Below are positions 45,585-58,165 of a stretch of 64,000 nucleotides of DNA, in pieces; the first letter of the stretch is position 1; every line of letters starts with the position of its first letter. A program made the translations under genes and the position numbers. Source of the stretch: Ophioderma brevispina (taxonomy: Eukaryota > Echinodermata > Ophiuroidea > Amphilepidida > Ophiodermatidae). Below the pieces are notes generated by a model, which saw only the letters and a program-made list of their open reading frames with translations, was not told where the DNA came from and searched no databases. The stretch covers positions 1 through 64,000 of the forward strand of contig JAMKCH010010201.1 of assembly GCA_023653785.1 (NCBI GenBank), given 5' to 3'.

Positions 45585-46980
45585 TTGACAGATCATGTTT
45601 TTACGATGGCGTCCTGGGAAAAACAATTGTTCAGAATTACATAATAAAGATGGTGTACCGCAATAAAGCATTCTCCTGTTACTATTTAGTTCAAAGAAAT
45701 CTCAAAGGTGGTCAAAACAGGAATGTAGAATATAATTGTTTGGTAATTACTTCCCTTTTTCCTATTCCTCAATCAAATATGGCCACCATAGAGAGACAAG
45801 TGCAAAATTGTCCTGAATACGATTCAAATTTTGTATGCATTTCTGCAACAAAAGGCTTCTTCACCTTGACCAGAACTAAAAATTGATCCTTCGCCATTCC
45901 ACAAATTAAATTTTCTTAGGCCTAATATTTGACAGTAAATTAAACTCAAAGCTCACATTGACTACCTGCGGAAGAATTTCGAAAGCCTCTGAACCTTTTT
46001 TAAGTAGTCTCAAAACTGGGGTGCATTCGCTCAGCCTCGCCTTTATAGATCACTTATGAGATCAAAATTGACTATGGTTGCATCGTTATAGCTTTGCTCG
46101 TAAGTGATATTTGAAAATCTTGAACCTAAGCAGAATCAAGGTCTCGACCTCTGCTTGGGTGCTTTTCGTACCTCCCCTTAATTGCAACGCTTATATATCG
46201 ACGCTAATGGATCTCTTTTTACATCTAAGTGGGAAAAATTAGCTCTTCGATATGTAGATGTTGATATCCCAACACAAATGAGAGCACTTTTTTACCTCAA
46301 TGTACCATTTCTGTACTAGTAAACCTATGCTATTCCCTCCTTTGGATCCCTATCAAGAGGGTTTTTACCGTGTGTCCGAATGCTGATACATTGCATTATT
46401 TGATTTCCCATTAGTCTCCTTGGACAATATTGAACTTGATATAGACTTAACTTTATGGTCAATATAATAAGGGTTTAATACTGATGATCTTATTTTCAGC
46501 TAAATTTGATGACGTAGGCATAACTATCATCAACATCGAGCTATTGTAGAGGTCAATAATCATGTGATCAAGGTCAATAGGTTCCTGATAATCAGGTCTA
46601 TTATTATTTGCTGAGTGTGAAATGGCTTAGGATTAGCTAAAATTTCCAAAGAGAGTCCTTTCCTTATATTTACATATTCACTACTATCTAGTCTTATGGC
46701 TTTGAACGGCAGAGGTGTCGCCATCCTTGTATTGCTGAACTGTTGGAAATATTCTCCAATTTGTCTCAATTGAAAAATCTTGTGTCTAGCTTGGTTTCCA
46801 GCCACGTTTTGTATTCAATGCACGAAAAGGTGGATGTTTTGGCAAAAGAGCCCTTATATGACATAGACATTGAGATCCCTTTTTTGCTAGGGGAATATTA
46901 CAATCCAACTGCTGATAGGCTTACAAAAGTATGGGAAAACGTCAAGCCCATTAAATGTTACTGGACGTTGAGCTGCTAAT
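45585..46980 (+). pseudogene. Jockey-like LINE, RT C-terminus and RNase H, decayed
   Basis: Reading through frameshifts, GATGGTGTACCGCAA near 45651 gives DGVPQ, the start of RT motif 4 (DGVPQGS type). About 130 bases on, NMATIERQVQNC matches the helix after the catalytic box, whose FxDD is no longer legible. FLGLIFDSKLNSKLTL near 45916-45965 is the conserved post-RT thumb region of Jockey/I-type LINEs. A further segment (about 46000-46170) matches the SLIRSKLDYG...SARKSYLKIL region in degraded form. Near 46825-46870 EKVDVLAKEPLYDIDIEIP corresponds to the RNase H GNExAD motif. An RNase H domain excludes simple RTE or CR1 types. The element cannot be translated; its 5' part is absent. Confidence 0.8.
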
Positions 46981-48354
46981 GCTCCCTACACCGGAAACTA
47001 AGCATTTAAGACAGTTCAAACATTCCCTTGTTAATCCTTGAACTCCACCAATAATTTTGCACCATTTGTTTTTATCCAAATCGGAGCACTTTAAAATCGG
47101 ACCTTTCCGAACAATGACTTTACCCTTATTATTGAATTTTACCGCTTTAGCCTATAACTCTGAAACTTAGGCTGTACATATTACAAACTATACCTTTTCT
47201 GACTTCTTATGGTTAGACACATAACGTGGTATACTTTTCAACACGATTGATCCATTAAAATTTTGACCCCTCTACAATCTTTGTCTTGGCCCCCTCTCCT
47301 TAAGCACCATTTGCACACTTAAAATCACGTTTGAGGGGTTCCTGTCAGGACGTACTCAATCCTTTTGTACGTGAGATTTGTTACAAATGTCTACTATATA
47401 GCTCCCGGGTTATTACATACCCGTTTTTATTACATATAATATGGGCCCCCTGGGTACGATGGACCCCCCCGCCCTTATAACTTTTAACTAGGATGGTGGG
47501 AGTGTCCCCTCCTATTGCAACTTGAAAGAACATCGTTCAATAACTGTATATAAGATATTAATGGAGGGAGTGTCCTGAAAGCCACGATAATTTTTAATAC
47601 AATTTCACAGTTTTCGTATTTTGTCAGTGACTTTTAAAACATCCATATTTCTTCCTTGAATAAGGCCTCGACGCATAACCCCGCAGCCGCGCCGCAAGTG
47701 GCTGTAAGCCGGCTACAACTACACGGGGATCCCGTCTGCTCATTCAGTCCACGGTAAGGGTATTTAGCCGTCTTACTATGTTTCATTTTGGTAACTTAGG
47801 ACCCATCTTTTTCACATTCATGCGGGGACATTGATATTAATTATTAAAGAACAATATACAGATGTTGAATCTTAAAAGGAGTTTATTATGGGACTAACAG
47901 CCAATTTTTTGGAAAAAATAAAATTTGATTACGTCACGGCATTGATGGTTTGTTTATTATTTTGCTTCGGGACCCATTCAGGTAACATGCGTACGTATCC
48001 CTACATTGGAGAAAAAACAACCGATTATCGTCATCGTACGTCGGTTTTGAACTGTAGGGAAAAGGTAAATTTTGTACTGTTTAGACTAATATACGGTGTT
48101 TGAAAAAAAATAATAGCAACTTTGGGCAGAGGGTTCATATGTACAACCTTGATTTACATAGTCGGATTTAATATATATCGGTCGCCCGAGAGCACACGAT
48201 ATCGGATACCTGACACGTGACCTTTACCTGATAAGTGACCCAAATATTCATCTTCGTTACCGTTTATAACTACAATACGGCAAAGCAGCAAGCTTCTGTA
48301 TCTCTGTTTCACAGCGGAATCGATCAAAATGTGAGACTATACATGTGTTCTGTA
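46981..48354. other. Unassigned
   Basis: A GC-rich patch at 47675-47745 (GCCGCAAGTGGCTGTAAGCC) resembles, in reverse complement, the end of the window near 63970-63990. This hints at a dispersed element. No gene is seen. Confidence 0.4.
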
Positions 48355-48505
48355 CATGGGGGTAGGACACATCTGCTCGATTTGGCATTGGGGATTTACA
48401 AACTGTAATTTGTGAAACTGCTACATGCATGACTATGGCAGTCTCGGTCCCAGTTACATTAAAAAATCATCTCTTAAACCTTGTTCAAAAGATCTTAGTA
48501 TATCA
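48355..48505 (+). repeat. Dispersed repeat, copy at 48.4 kb
   Basis: CTCGATTTGGCATTGGGGAT through AAAATCATCTCTTAAACC matches 27795-27965 in the same direction. Confidence 0.65.
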
Positions 48506-49026
48506 TGAGAAATTAAAAAAAAACATATGAAGTTCACATCAATCATGCGTCTGTTAAATTACATGTGCATACCAAAACTCCATAAACTTCCCCTGCAAAA
48601 GTAATCTCTATCAAACATTATACCCTTGAACATACGCGGCATGGCTACAGAGCTATGCGCTCTGTAGCATGCGCACCGATACACTCTAATTATCAAAACA
48701 GCCCTATTATAATTAGTATACACCCCAAAACCAATTGCACTCCTCGGTCTGGAGGTTGTTTCCATTTTCACATATAGTACATATTACCCATGCATCGTAC
48801 ATGTATCATCTTCCTAAATCTTGTTTATAAGTCCTTGAACACCTGTTCATATTGGCAGCTATGAAAGGAGATAATAAGCCTGAACGCATTGTACTTACCT
48901 TTCTTCCCCTCCCCATCCCCTCCCAATCAGTTTGAAACTAATATGTGCGAGATTGGCTCAAGTGGTCGTGCTTATGCAACATTGAGAATGAATGGTGCGG
49001 AACCAAATCTGCACAAAGTGTTCCAG
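48506..49026. other. Unassigned
   Basis: A perfect 9-bp hairpin, CTACAGAGC-tatgc-GCTCTGTAG, lies near 48645-48668. Nothing else is recognised. Confidence 0.35.
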
Positions 49027-49155
49027 AAAAAAAAAGAAAAGAAAAAAAAAAAAAAAAACAAAAAAAAAAAAAAAAAAGAGGAAAAAAAAAAAAGAAAAAA
49101 AAAAAACAAAAAAAAAAAACAAAAAAAAAAAAAAAAAAAAAAAAGAAAAAGTTTT
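49027..49155. repeat. A-rich low-complexity tract
   Basis: Nearly all A with scattered G and C. The Lys-rich frames through it are artefacts. It stands about 50 bases before the RNase H fragment at 49205. Confidence 0.9.
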
Positions 49156-49204
49156 ATATTTTTCTAAAAAAAAACTTTTGAACAGATTGTAGCTTACATC
49201 TAAT

Positions 49205-49475
49205 TAAGTTGGCGTTAGAATTATCGAAATTTCATGAGAGTCATTTCCATTATATTTACTTATTCACTATCTCGTCTTTATGGCTTTGAAAGGCAGAGAG
49301 TGGTCGTCATCCCTATATTGGTTCTGAGCTGTGGAAGTATTCTTCCGTTTTTACTCAATTGAATAAATCTGTTGTTTAGCTTGGCTTCCGAGTCACATTG
49401 TTAGTCAAGGCAATGAAAGTTGATGTATTGGCGAAAGAGCCCTTAATCTGATATAACAACATGAGATCCCCTTTA
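49205..49475 (+). pseudogene. Second copy of the LINE RNase H segment
   Basis: TCTTTATGGCTTTGAAAGGC through GATGTATTGGCGAAAGAGCC parallels 46690-46875 of the Jockey-like LINE in order and spacing. Conceptually it again gives a KVDVLAKEP-type RNase H motif. Differences are too many for a recent duplication, so it may be a separate old insertion of the same family. Confidence 0.7.
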
Positions 49476-51939
49476 CAGATTTTAATACTTCAAAAATAGG
49501 TGGCAACTGATAATAATAAAATCATGCTTTGCACCAACTGTTGGAGCGTAGGCAGTTCAGGTTTTGATGGACAAGGGACTAATTTTATAGAGCATGTAAA
49601 ATTGGTCATACTTACATTATACCCATAGTTATTGTTTAAAGGTGAACCAGTCCCTGGTGTATTCCTTGTGTTTGTTCTCTTCTGTGAAAACAGGTTTTAC
49701 TCGATGCATTGATTATATTATAGCGTCCCATATTTGAAAACATTTCAAGATATTAGGTCTCTTCAGGTGCTAAATTTCCTTAAAGAGGCTGATCTGTTTA
49801 AATATTTTGGACTTTTTAAAAAGTAATGACTAAAATTTACTAATGTGTATGTTTTATAAATGTTTTAATTTATTTTAAAGGTTTTGATGTATGTTTATCA
49901 TTAATGACACGATATGACAATTGTGTTGATTTGTCGTTAATTTTTAATACTCACTCCCTATCAAATTAAAAATGCTTGGATACTTTGTATGTGATCTTGG
50001 GTAATATGGCCACCCTATATCCATGTAAAACTTTATGGGACGGGGCAATTATGGGACCACATGAGGTCCATATTACCCCGCCTCTATTGCAAATACGGGG
50101 TGGCCATATTGCCGACCATGGGGTAATACGGACCCTTTGCAAAAAAAGTTGAAAGTCCTCTATCTTTTATTTGGTTAGATATGAATGAATATCTTTTGGT
50201 CTGTTTGTACCCATGAACGAAAGCTTTCACGTGATATGAACAAGTGTTAAAGAATAGAGTAAAAATCTTGGAAATATGATCTTGCTTAGGGGTCCATTTC
50301 CCCACTTTAACCCTAAATGATTGCTACCATGCAAAAATGTTTTTAAAACAATTTTGGAGGCTGAACTCTTTTCAAAATGCGCCACAAAAGGTATATTAAG
50401 GCCATATGCAAGCACACGTTTTATGCATCATATCCACGTCCTTCTAAAATCACTAAAAGTTTTAGATTTTCACCAAATCAGAAAATTGAACTTGATTGTC
50501 ACCACAAATAAGCTTCTCATGCTTATGTAACTTTGTACAATTGATCTAACTGGTTCATTGGTTCCATTCATCCTCAACCACACGCAATAATGTATTGTGA
50601 TTGTCATTGCCCTAGTGAATGGTAGCAGTGCATCAATTCCTTTGTCATTTGCAAGTAAAATTAACTTTAAAAACCACACAAGCTAACTTGCGATTTTTGG
50701 ATGCAATTTACAGAATATTCAAACTTCTAATGAGTTTTAGGTCTGGGAATTGCGATTGCATAATATGTGCTGTATAGGGTCTCAATATTTTTCTTGCGAG
50801 ACCCGCTTTAAGTTGAAAGTGTGATTTTTTTTTAATTATTGACTTATTTAATAAAGGAATGCACGTGGCAATTTGCACCCCTTTTCCACAACAACTCTTA
50901 TGAATACATTGCTCTAGCTTACGAGGTTGTCAGAATTAATAAAATAATCTCATTTCATTTTTAGCTCATTTTAAAAAAATATTTCTGGCAGTTTTCCTTA
51001 ATTTAGGGCATTTTTCAAGATTTCTTGGTAATTTTTGTTTTGTTCAGATTATTAAAGCCAGACAACAACTCATTCTTTTATTTTAAAATTCCCGATTCGG
51101 ATTTTCGTTACCACGGTACTCTCTAAAAATCTCTTTCGAGGATGATTCAAGGGACCAGTCTTAGTTGGAGTTCAATGTCCCTATTTTGAAGAGTAAGCTG
51201 TCAGTCTTCCACTCTTATGAGTGTGACAATTCGTCGATGAACAGTTATCATAAACAAAATCACTCTTTAAAGAGTACACTTTAAACCCTCCAACAAAAGA
51301 CGGGTCCTTAGAGTCAGTCCTTGAAAGAGTGATTTTCACTCTTTTACATTTAGGAGTCTTATGCACTGTGCATAAATGTGTTACTGCCGAAAACAAACAT
51401 TCCGATTCATCTCAAACTTTGGAATTAACATTTTAGGTGACTATCTCTGGGATGAATATTGTTAATGAACGATAAAAAGTTCACATCCTCTTATCTCTAA
51501 TAGCTTCAAGCCACAGTCATCTTTGGGACAACTTTTCAGTTGCTCCGATTTCGAAAAGATGCAAACAATATTATTCGCCTGGTCCATCTATAACCAAGAA
51601 CCATTATTAGATGTGTGGACACTTCCAGTGTGTTTTCTTTTAGAACAAATATGGCCCCCGTTTAATGAAGAGTAAAAACTATAGCACGAAATGTAATGAA
51701 CACCAATTTGCCAATTTTTTATAGGATTATTTGGTACATTTTTACCTTGCAGACCCAGAAGGAACTTAAGGTGAAGATCCTAATCAAAATGTTTTTTTTC
51801 CTAAAAATCCCATTTCCAGCTTTGGCATTTTTTTGACCGCCATCTTTATTACATATTTCTTAAACATACTACTTCCACATACTTACAATGGCCTTATAAC
51901 TATTAAGTGTTTTTCTTTATATATTAAGCAATAGCAATA
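49476..51939. other. Unassigned, with minor inverted repeats
   Basis: GGGTAATATGGCCACCC near 49999 and GGGGTGGCCATATTGCC near 50097 are inverted, with GTCCATATTACCCCG between. This is perhaps a small foldback. At 51190-51360 the motif CACTCTTT recurs in both orientations. No gene is supported. Confidence 0.4.
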
Positions 51940-54900
51940 TACCTTGCAAACGAATTTCTTAATAGTCAATCAAAAAGTAAATGCCAGTTTTGCCATATCT
52001 TATAGAACTTGGGAAGATTCATGTTACTCCTGCCTGATATTTCACAATTATAGTAATGTTGAATTGCTTTTTAAAATTCTATCTTGGGGAGCTTTTCCAC
52101 AATATTTGCTCTATAAAGATCATATTTGCAATGAACCAAAATTATGTAAAGAAGTATCGTGCCTGAAGTACCAAAAAGACTTTCCTTTGCTCCCATACCA
52201 TTTCAAACCATTAAATCCCTTCAACCAACCTTTAAATTCAACCCAAAAGTTCCTAAGAGGGTACAATCAACGAATATATGCTTGAATTGCTTTCTGGTTT
52301 ACCTTGCTGATTTACAGAGTCATTGTCTTTTAATCCTATTTCAACCATTAGAGTATTTGTTGCTAAGATTATTTGGTTTATTCTATACTGAAACCACTCA
52401 GTTTTGTGTCCACTGAAATTAAAATTAAAGCACAAAGTTTCTTTCCATTCATATTTTCTATAGCAAAATCTACTTCCCTTTGTTAACTTTTTCATTCCTT
52501 TTTTATTTTGCACAAAATGTCATAAAACAATTTACAACCCTTACTTTGTTTAAAGAGAATTTCAAAGGGAAGTTTACTTGGCGAAAACAGGGTAGGTTAT
52601 TTTGGAGATGAGTTCTCTACTGAAAACAACATTTTGACCTAAAAAAAAATTTGCGTAATTATACCGTTTATATTCTAAAAAAAAATTGTTTAAATTATAA
52701 GTATGACAATTCATCATATGCACATAAATACCCATTTTGAATTCAGTAAGTCATTAATGAATAACACTCCCTTCTTCCTCCAATGAGTATCGTTTCCGAT
52801 TTCCCACCGATCTTTATTTTATCTTTCCCAATAAGTACTGCCTTGCTATGCGGTTAAAATCCATGTTAGTGTCATTCACAATGTTAGAAAGAAGACCAGC
52901 AAAACAGCGTGTCATACCAGAACTTATTTTGATAGTATTTTTTAGCTCATAAAACGTGATTGACCAAAAGATTGATATCTTCGCCTGTTAAGCCATGCAC
53001 ATATAAAATACCTGACCCATTTATATCACTCAAAGCATCAAGCCTGCCCCGAATTTCCCTCCATTATCTTCAAGCTTTATATGATTTCCACATAGGCATC
53101 TTAACTCCACCATCCTCATATTTTGAACAAACTGGACTCTTTTAATGCATCAGGCTTATCACCCCACACAAATTGATAACTCTTTGTTTCTGTTTTTATA
53201 AATCTTTACTTGGATTGGGCAGCATCTGTGCCATTAACCTATTTTGGCAGAACTAGAGACTTATACAACGACAACCTTTCCCAAAACTGTTAATTTCGTT
53301 TCTTCAGATGATAACAAATTTCTTCATCGATATGAATGAGTTCTATAATTTCTTTTTTACCATATCACGAATTTGTACTAAACGCCACACTAAAAAGTCA
53401 AATCTACCATCAAATTCCATTTAACTTAAGATTAGTACAGATTTTTACCTGTCTACCTTTCCATGACCCAATCCAAACTGCACTGTTTTATCAATATTAC
53501 TTTTCATGACGGACATTCCCGGAACATGTCAAGCGTTTCTAAGCTCTTTTCAAGGACTTTTCAGTGCCATCCAAAATCAGGGTCGTGTCATCTGTCATAA
53601 TTGAGTAATTTTTAAAATTTAAATCATGATTGACAACATGTAATATCTTTATTGCCCGTATCATAGAAGCCAGAAATCTCGGCACAAGAACAAATATATA
53701 AGACACTGGGTCACCCTGCCGGCAACTCGCAAAATTTGAAAAGGTTTGGAAATATTGCCGTTCACAATGACCGATGAAAAAGCATTTGCATACAAGGCCT
53801 CAAACCATCTACTATGTCCGCTCCAAAGTAATCTTTGAGGGTTTTCAAAATAAACTTATAGACACTGGTGTCAAATGCTTTCTCAAAATCGATCTGTAAT
53901 AATAACCAGATATTTGATTCAACTTCTGTATCGTTTTTCACAAGTCAAAAATTAATCGAATGTTTTCACACACGATAATCTGGTTTGGGACAAAACCAGT
54001 TTGATCTTCTGCAATTAAAAGATGCAAAACAAGATTAATGCGATTGGCGATACACGCAGATGTCAATTTGTACGACCGTGGCATAAGGATATAGGCCTCC
54101 AATTTTTAACAAAATGACGGGTTTTTTCACCTTTGGGCAAAAGAGTAATCTAGCCTGTCTTTTAACCTTTTATTAGAGATCCTTTTCTGAAACCTTCATT
54201 CAATGAAAAGAAGAAAGACTGACATAGTCTGTCCAAAGTCTGGTAACAAAAACCCCTCTGCCGTGAAACCGTCCGGCCCTGGACTCTTATTATTATTCCT
54301 ATTTTTCAGGGCGCATGAAAGTTCAGACATACGAATTTCACCTTCTAACTTATCAGATTGATTGCAGTAAGTTAGGAACATATGTATATCGTCAAATGTT
54401 AAATTACCTGATTTACCATTTTCCTTATATAATTTTTCATAAAAAGATACAACTTCCCTTTCAATATCTTCTGAGAGGTACATGGAAGGATCACTTTTAA
54501 TTAACTTCGTCATTTGCTTACTCAATTCTCTTTTCGAGGTTAAGAAAGTATTTTTGTGGGTTTTTCTCCTTCTTCTATCCATTTAGCTTTTGTTCCTGAC
54601 GAAACAACCTGTAATCTTTTATTGCTTCGATTTTTTTTTTCCAATTCATTTTTTGCCTCATTTAACGAATCCAATATCGTTTGGCATTTGGATTTGTAAT
54701 AGTGCTTCTTCTAGATTTTTCCAACGTTATAAGTTTTTCCCAAAGAATCTTCAGTATGATCCAGATTTTTCTTCCTTCTAGAGGAATAAGCCAAGTTGCC
54801 ACCTCTTATTCCAACACAATTTACCCTTTTTCAAAAAACAACTGACATCAATTGTAAACTCCAATTCATTTGGATCAACATTTTAATATTATCCTATCAT

Positions 54901-55720
54901 AGGAGAAGCGCAGAATCTGTTCACTTTCTTCAACAGTCTTGAGCAACCTTTTATATATTCTTCATCCTCTATAAGTCTTATTAAACTTTCATGTACCCCT
55001 AGCCTCTTTTTTATATCAGTTACCTATCATGTAACACCATGAGTACAATGAGTGGTCAGACCTATATCAGGGTAAAATAGCCGCATAGTCTATTAAGTTC
55101 ATTATTTCAGACGAAATTAAGAAAAAATCCAAACGGGCTTGCTTAATAGGATTATATTTTCGCCATGTAAAACGCTTCAGGTCAGGATTCAAAATTCTCC
55201 AGGGATCACTTAATTCAAGGTCACTTTCATCGTAAAACATCTCTTTGCATTTGATTATTGATATGCAAATAGTTAAATGTGTCCAATATGTGTTCTGAAC
55301 TAAGTAAGATCGCCACATATAATACACTGACATCCCAAATCTTTCAACAACCTTGTTGGTTATTTTCATAAAAGTCTGGTTCATCATCATTTGGACCATA
55401 TAAAGTTACTAAGGTGATTTCCATAGACATTATACTGAACATCAGAATAATCCATTTCCCCCCTGATCACGCGCAATGTTACGAATTTTAAAATCAAAGT
55501 TGTTATTTACTAGGATGGCCACACCGCTGGAAATTCGCTGTTCCTGCTATCTATGCCTCATCCCCTTTGCCAACCTGATTTAATCTCCCACGATTGGCGC
55601 CACAGTGAACATCTTGGAGACATAAATTGAAAACCTTTTCCTTCTTAAATAATTGAAAACATACGCTCTTAACGTTATCATTTAAGCTCTACAATTAATG
55701 GAACATATTTTGACCGAAAC
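51940..55720 (-). pseudogene. L1/Tx1-like LINE ORF2 (endonuclease plus RT), decayed
   Basis: Read on the minus strand with frameshifts. The AP-type endonuclease begins near 55700 (FQLFKKEKVFNLCLQDVH, where QExH is expected, so the Glu is lost). It continues QRISSGVAILVNNNFDFKI near 55545, ITLVTLYGPNDDEPDF near 55415 and RFTWRKYNPIKQARLDFFL near 55140. A linker with YLSEDIEREVVSFYEKLY leads to NNNKSPGPDGFTAE near 54260, the RT entry motif. The catalytic box reads MTDDTTLILDG near 53585-53615 (usually FADD or YADD). SNIDKTVQFGLGH follows near 53470. The C-terminal region is recognisable only faintly to about 51940. The long L1-type endonuclease and DDTTLILDG wording point to the Tx1/L1 clade. 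No intact frame remains. Confidence 0.87.
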
Positions 55721-55849
55721 TTTCCCATTTTTGACTATAAGGAATAAGCATGTCAGTAGATAGTTGCCATTATTTGAATAAAAAACATGTTCATAGCTAT
55801 TAAAATGCTGTCTTTTCAATAACACGTAATAACAATCAATTTACGGAGA

Positions 55850-55852
<3 letters not shown>

Positions 55853-55901
<49 letters not shown>
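55853..55901. repeat. Poly(A) run of 49
   Basis: Uninterrupted A on the plus strand. It lies upstream of the minus-strand LINE, so it is not that element's own tail. It may be the tail of a plus-strand retroposon ending here. Confidence 0.95.
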
Positions 55902-55902
<1 letters not shown>

Positions 55903-56859
55903 ATTTTCTCTGTTTCCTACACACAACAATAATACATATAAATGCCTAAATAATACATACCGTTTTTACAAATCCTCCATAAACAAAGCAGACGGACCAA
56001 CTAATAAAAGACAAAAAAAAAGAATAGACCCATATAATCAGAAAAAGAAACTTAAATCAGTTTTAGTCATCTCCAACCAACACCATTGCTGAAACAAAAT
56101 AACTAGCGATGCTTGAGTGATATAGTAATCGCCCTACATTATCTCTTTACTCGTTATCACCATCACTGTTATTATTTAACAGACGTAAATTACCGGACAA
56201 GGAAATCGTTCTAAAACACATAATCAAAAAATTACAATTATTCCCACAATTATTTTCCATGTTTTTCACAGGAATAATAGATAATATTTTGTATTTCTTT
56301 GGTATCCATCTACAGGTGGCATCACGTATTCAACACATTCTTGCCTCACCTATATGATCTCTACAGATCTTAACAAAAGTCGATACACTGTAAAAAACAA
56401 GTGTCCGGTCCTGCAACAGTCACCAAACACCCATACCCGCTCAACTCCCCGGCCAAAAAGTGGGCACTTTCTCGAACCACCGCTCCTACAAATCACCAAA
56501 AAGCACCGAAACCCAGCGCCGCCCCTCCCACTTCTAAATCAGAGCAATGTCCAACGTGAACGCCTTAACGCGTTTAAAACAATATTATCCTAAGTGCAGT
56601 TTTATGATTTTCAATCATGAAAAATCCAAAAATGCCAATTACCATATTTTAATAATGTTTGTTTTCTTAGCGACACGTTTAGTCTTGGTTACAGGTACTT
56701 TGCAAACACAAATTAAATAAAAAACACTTTGCCAATCACAACCGCTTTTACATAGTTGTTAGGGAAAGTAGTGTAACAGCTGCATGAAAACTTATAACTG
56801 ACTAGTCTAGTCTAGTTTTTGATGCACAATATCTCCAGTTTAGTTCAATTAAAAAAACA
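55902..56859. other. Unassigned
   Basis: CACTGTAAAAAACAAGTGTC at about 56385 resembles the ends of the CACTGCAAAAA family found at 57221 and 59930. A Pro-rich frame at 56354-56593 has no known domain. Confidence 0.35.
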
Positions 56860-57060
56860 TTTGGCAGAGTTGTTCGTTAGATGATTCTGCTTATACTGAC
56901 ATTTTTAAAATAATTTTTAATAGTCTACACTGATTTGGGGGTTATTAGCATTGCACATATTAATGAGCTGTGAAATTCATGTAATTTGCATATTTTTGAA
57001 AACCTTTCATAATTAAAAAAAAATAAAAATGTCAGTACAAGCAAAATTGTTTAATTATCC
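56860..57060. repeat. Imperfect inverted repeat
   Basis: GATTCTGCTTATACTGACAT then TTTTAAAATAATTTTTAATA pairs with AATTAAAAAAAAATAAAAAT then GTCAGTACAAGCAAAATTG. This is probably a worn MITE. Confidence 0.6.
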
Positions 57061-57220
57061 TAATTACCAAGTTTCATATTAATAGGTGGTAGACTTTGGT
57101 CAGGGAGCGCATCAAATTTCCTCAAAATGTCCACCATTGGCGGCCATATTGGATCCCTCATTTGTATAATTTATGCGAAAAGTGTCAGATTGCAGGTAAT
57201 TCCCCATATACTGTAATATT

Positions 57221-58165
57221 ACACTGCAAAAAACAGTGTTTAGAAACGTGGTGCAAATTAGTGTTTAGAGATTTGACATGTTTGATTCCTAAACACTTGC
57301 CATCAAATGTATAAACACCTAATGTCAAATCCCTAAAAATGTTTAGATTTTAAACATGTTTAGATATAAGGGCCCGTATTCTCAAACGATGTTTAACGCT
57401 AATCACTGGTTAAATCGCAATTTAAATTTTAGCCGAACATCGTTAACATGCCTAAAACGTTGTTAAACTTAGACTTGGTCCGGGGGTAGTTTAAGGCGTG
57501 TTTAACTTCACGTTTTCATCAAATGCCTGATATTTTCAGCTCTATGTGATACCAGTTACCTCCTTTATTTCTCTTATCTTTCTTTTCCGAGTCCTCAGTT
57601 CATTTCTTCTCGTCCATTTTCCTTTGCTTCTATTTTCATGCTCGTGTTTATCTGTTATAGTATTGAATGATAGCAAGTGCGGCACAACGACATAAAACAG
57701 TTTTAAATAGGCCCGGGCTTTTGTCTCCACCATTCAACAAATTCTAAAGCTCCTTGCGTAACGCCACATTCTTGAAATTTGACCCGTTGGCTTTATGGTT
57801 ACATTTACAACTACGGGAGGCATTGTCTGGCATATAAACATTGTTCACGCTTACGTAATGATATAGGCGAGATAATTTCCAAGTTCGGGTGGATTGATAT
57901 TTACGGCGTTGAAATACAGGGTGTTGAAATACAGTGGTTAGCTAAACGACTTGTTACAATATTTAATTGCAAATCTGCAGTTTTTTTAAACAGTGCGTTA
58001 GCTAACCACAGTTTAGCCTAACCACCGTTTTATTTTCAAACATCGTTTTGAGACTACGGCCCCAATATCGTTTAGATGTTAAACAGACCTTTCAAAATGT
58101 TTAGACACGCGGTCAAATATAGTGTTTAGAAAAGTGTTTTAAGTTTCTAAACACTGTTTTTCAGT
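57221..58165. mobile_element. CACTGCAAAAA-family MITE split by an insertion
   Basis: The left end CACTGCAAAAAACAGTGTTT and right end AAACACTGTTTTTCAG are inverted. Internal GTGTTTAGAGATTTGACATG and TGTTTAGATTTTAAACATGT match the intact 183-bp copy at 59930-60112. About 694 bases at 57370-58063 are extra. Confidence 0.78.
57370..58063. mobile_element. Nested element with GGGCCCGTATTCTCAAAC ends
   Basis: GGGCCCGTATTCTCAAACGA then TGTTTAACGCTAA at the left is mirrored by CAAACATCGTTTTGAGACTA then CGGCCCC at the right. The interior shows repeated GTTTAAC and GTTAGCTAA motifs and a 15-base direct repeat near 57907-57936 (GGCGTTGAAATACAG against GGTGTTGAAATACAG). It is non-coding. Confidence 0.75.

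Noticed and set aside
48889..49192. Lys-rich proteins
   Set aside because: Produced by the A-rich tract; three frames give similar Lys runs.
54315..54500. Plus-strand frame inside the minus-strand LINE
   Set aside because: Antisense shadow of the reverse-transcriptase linker; no independent support.
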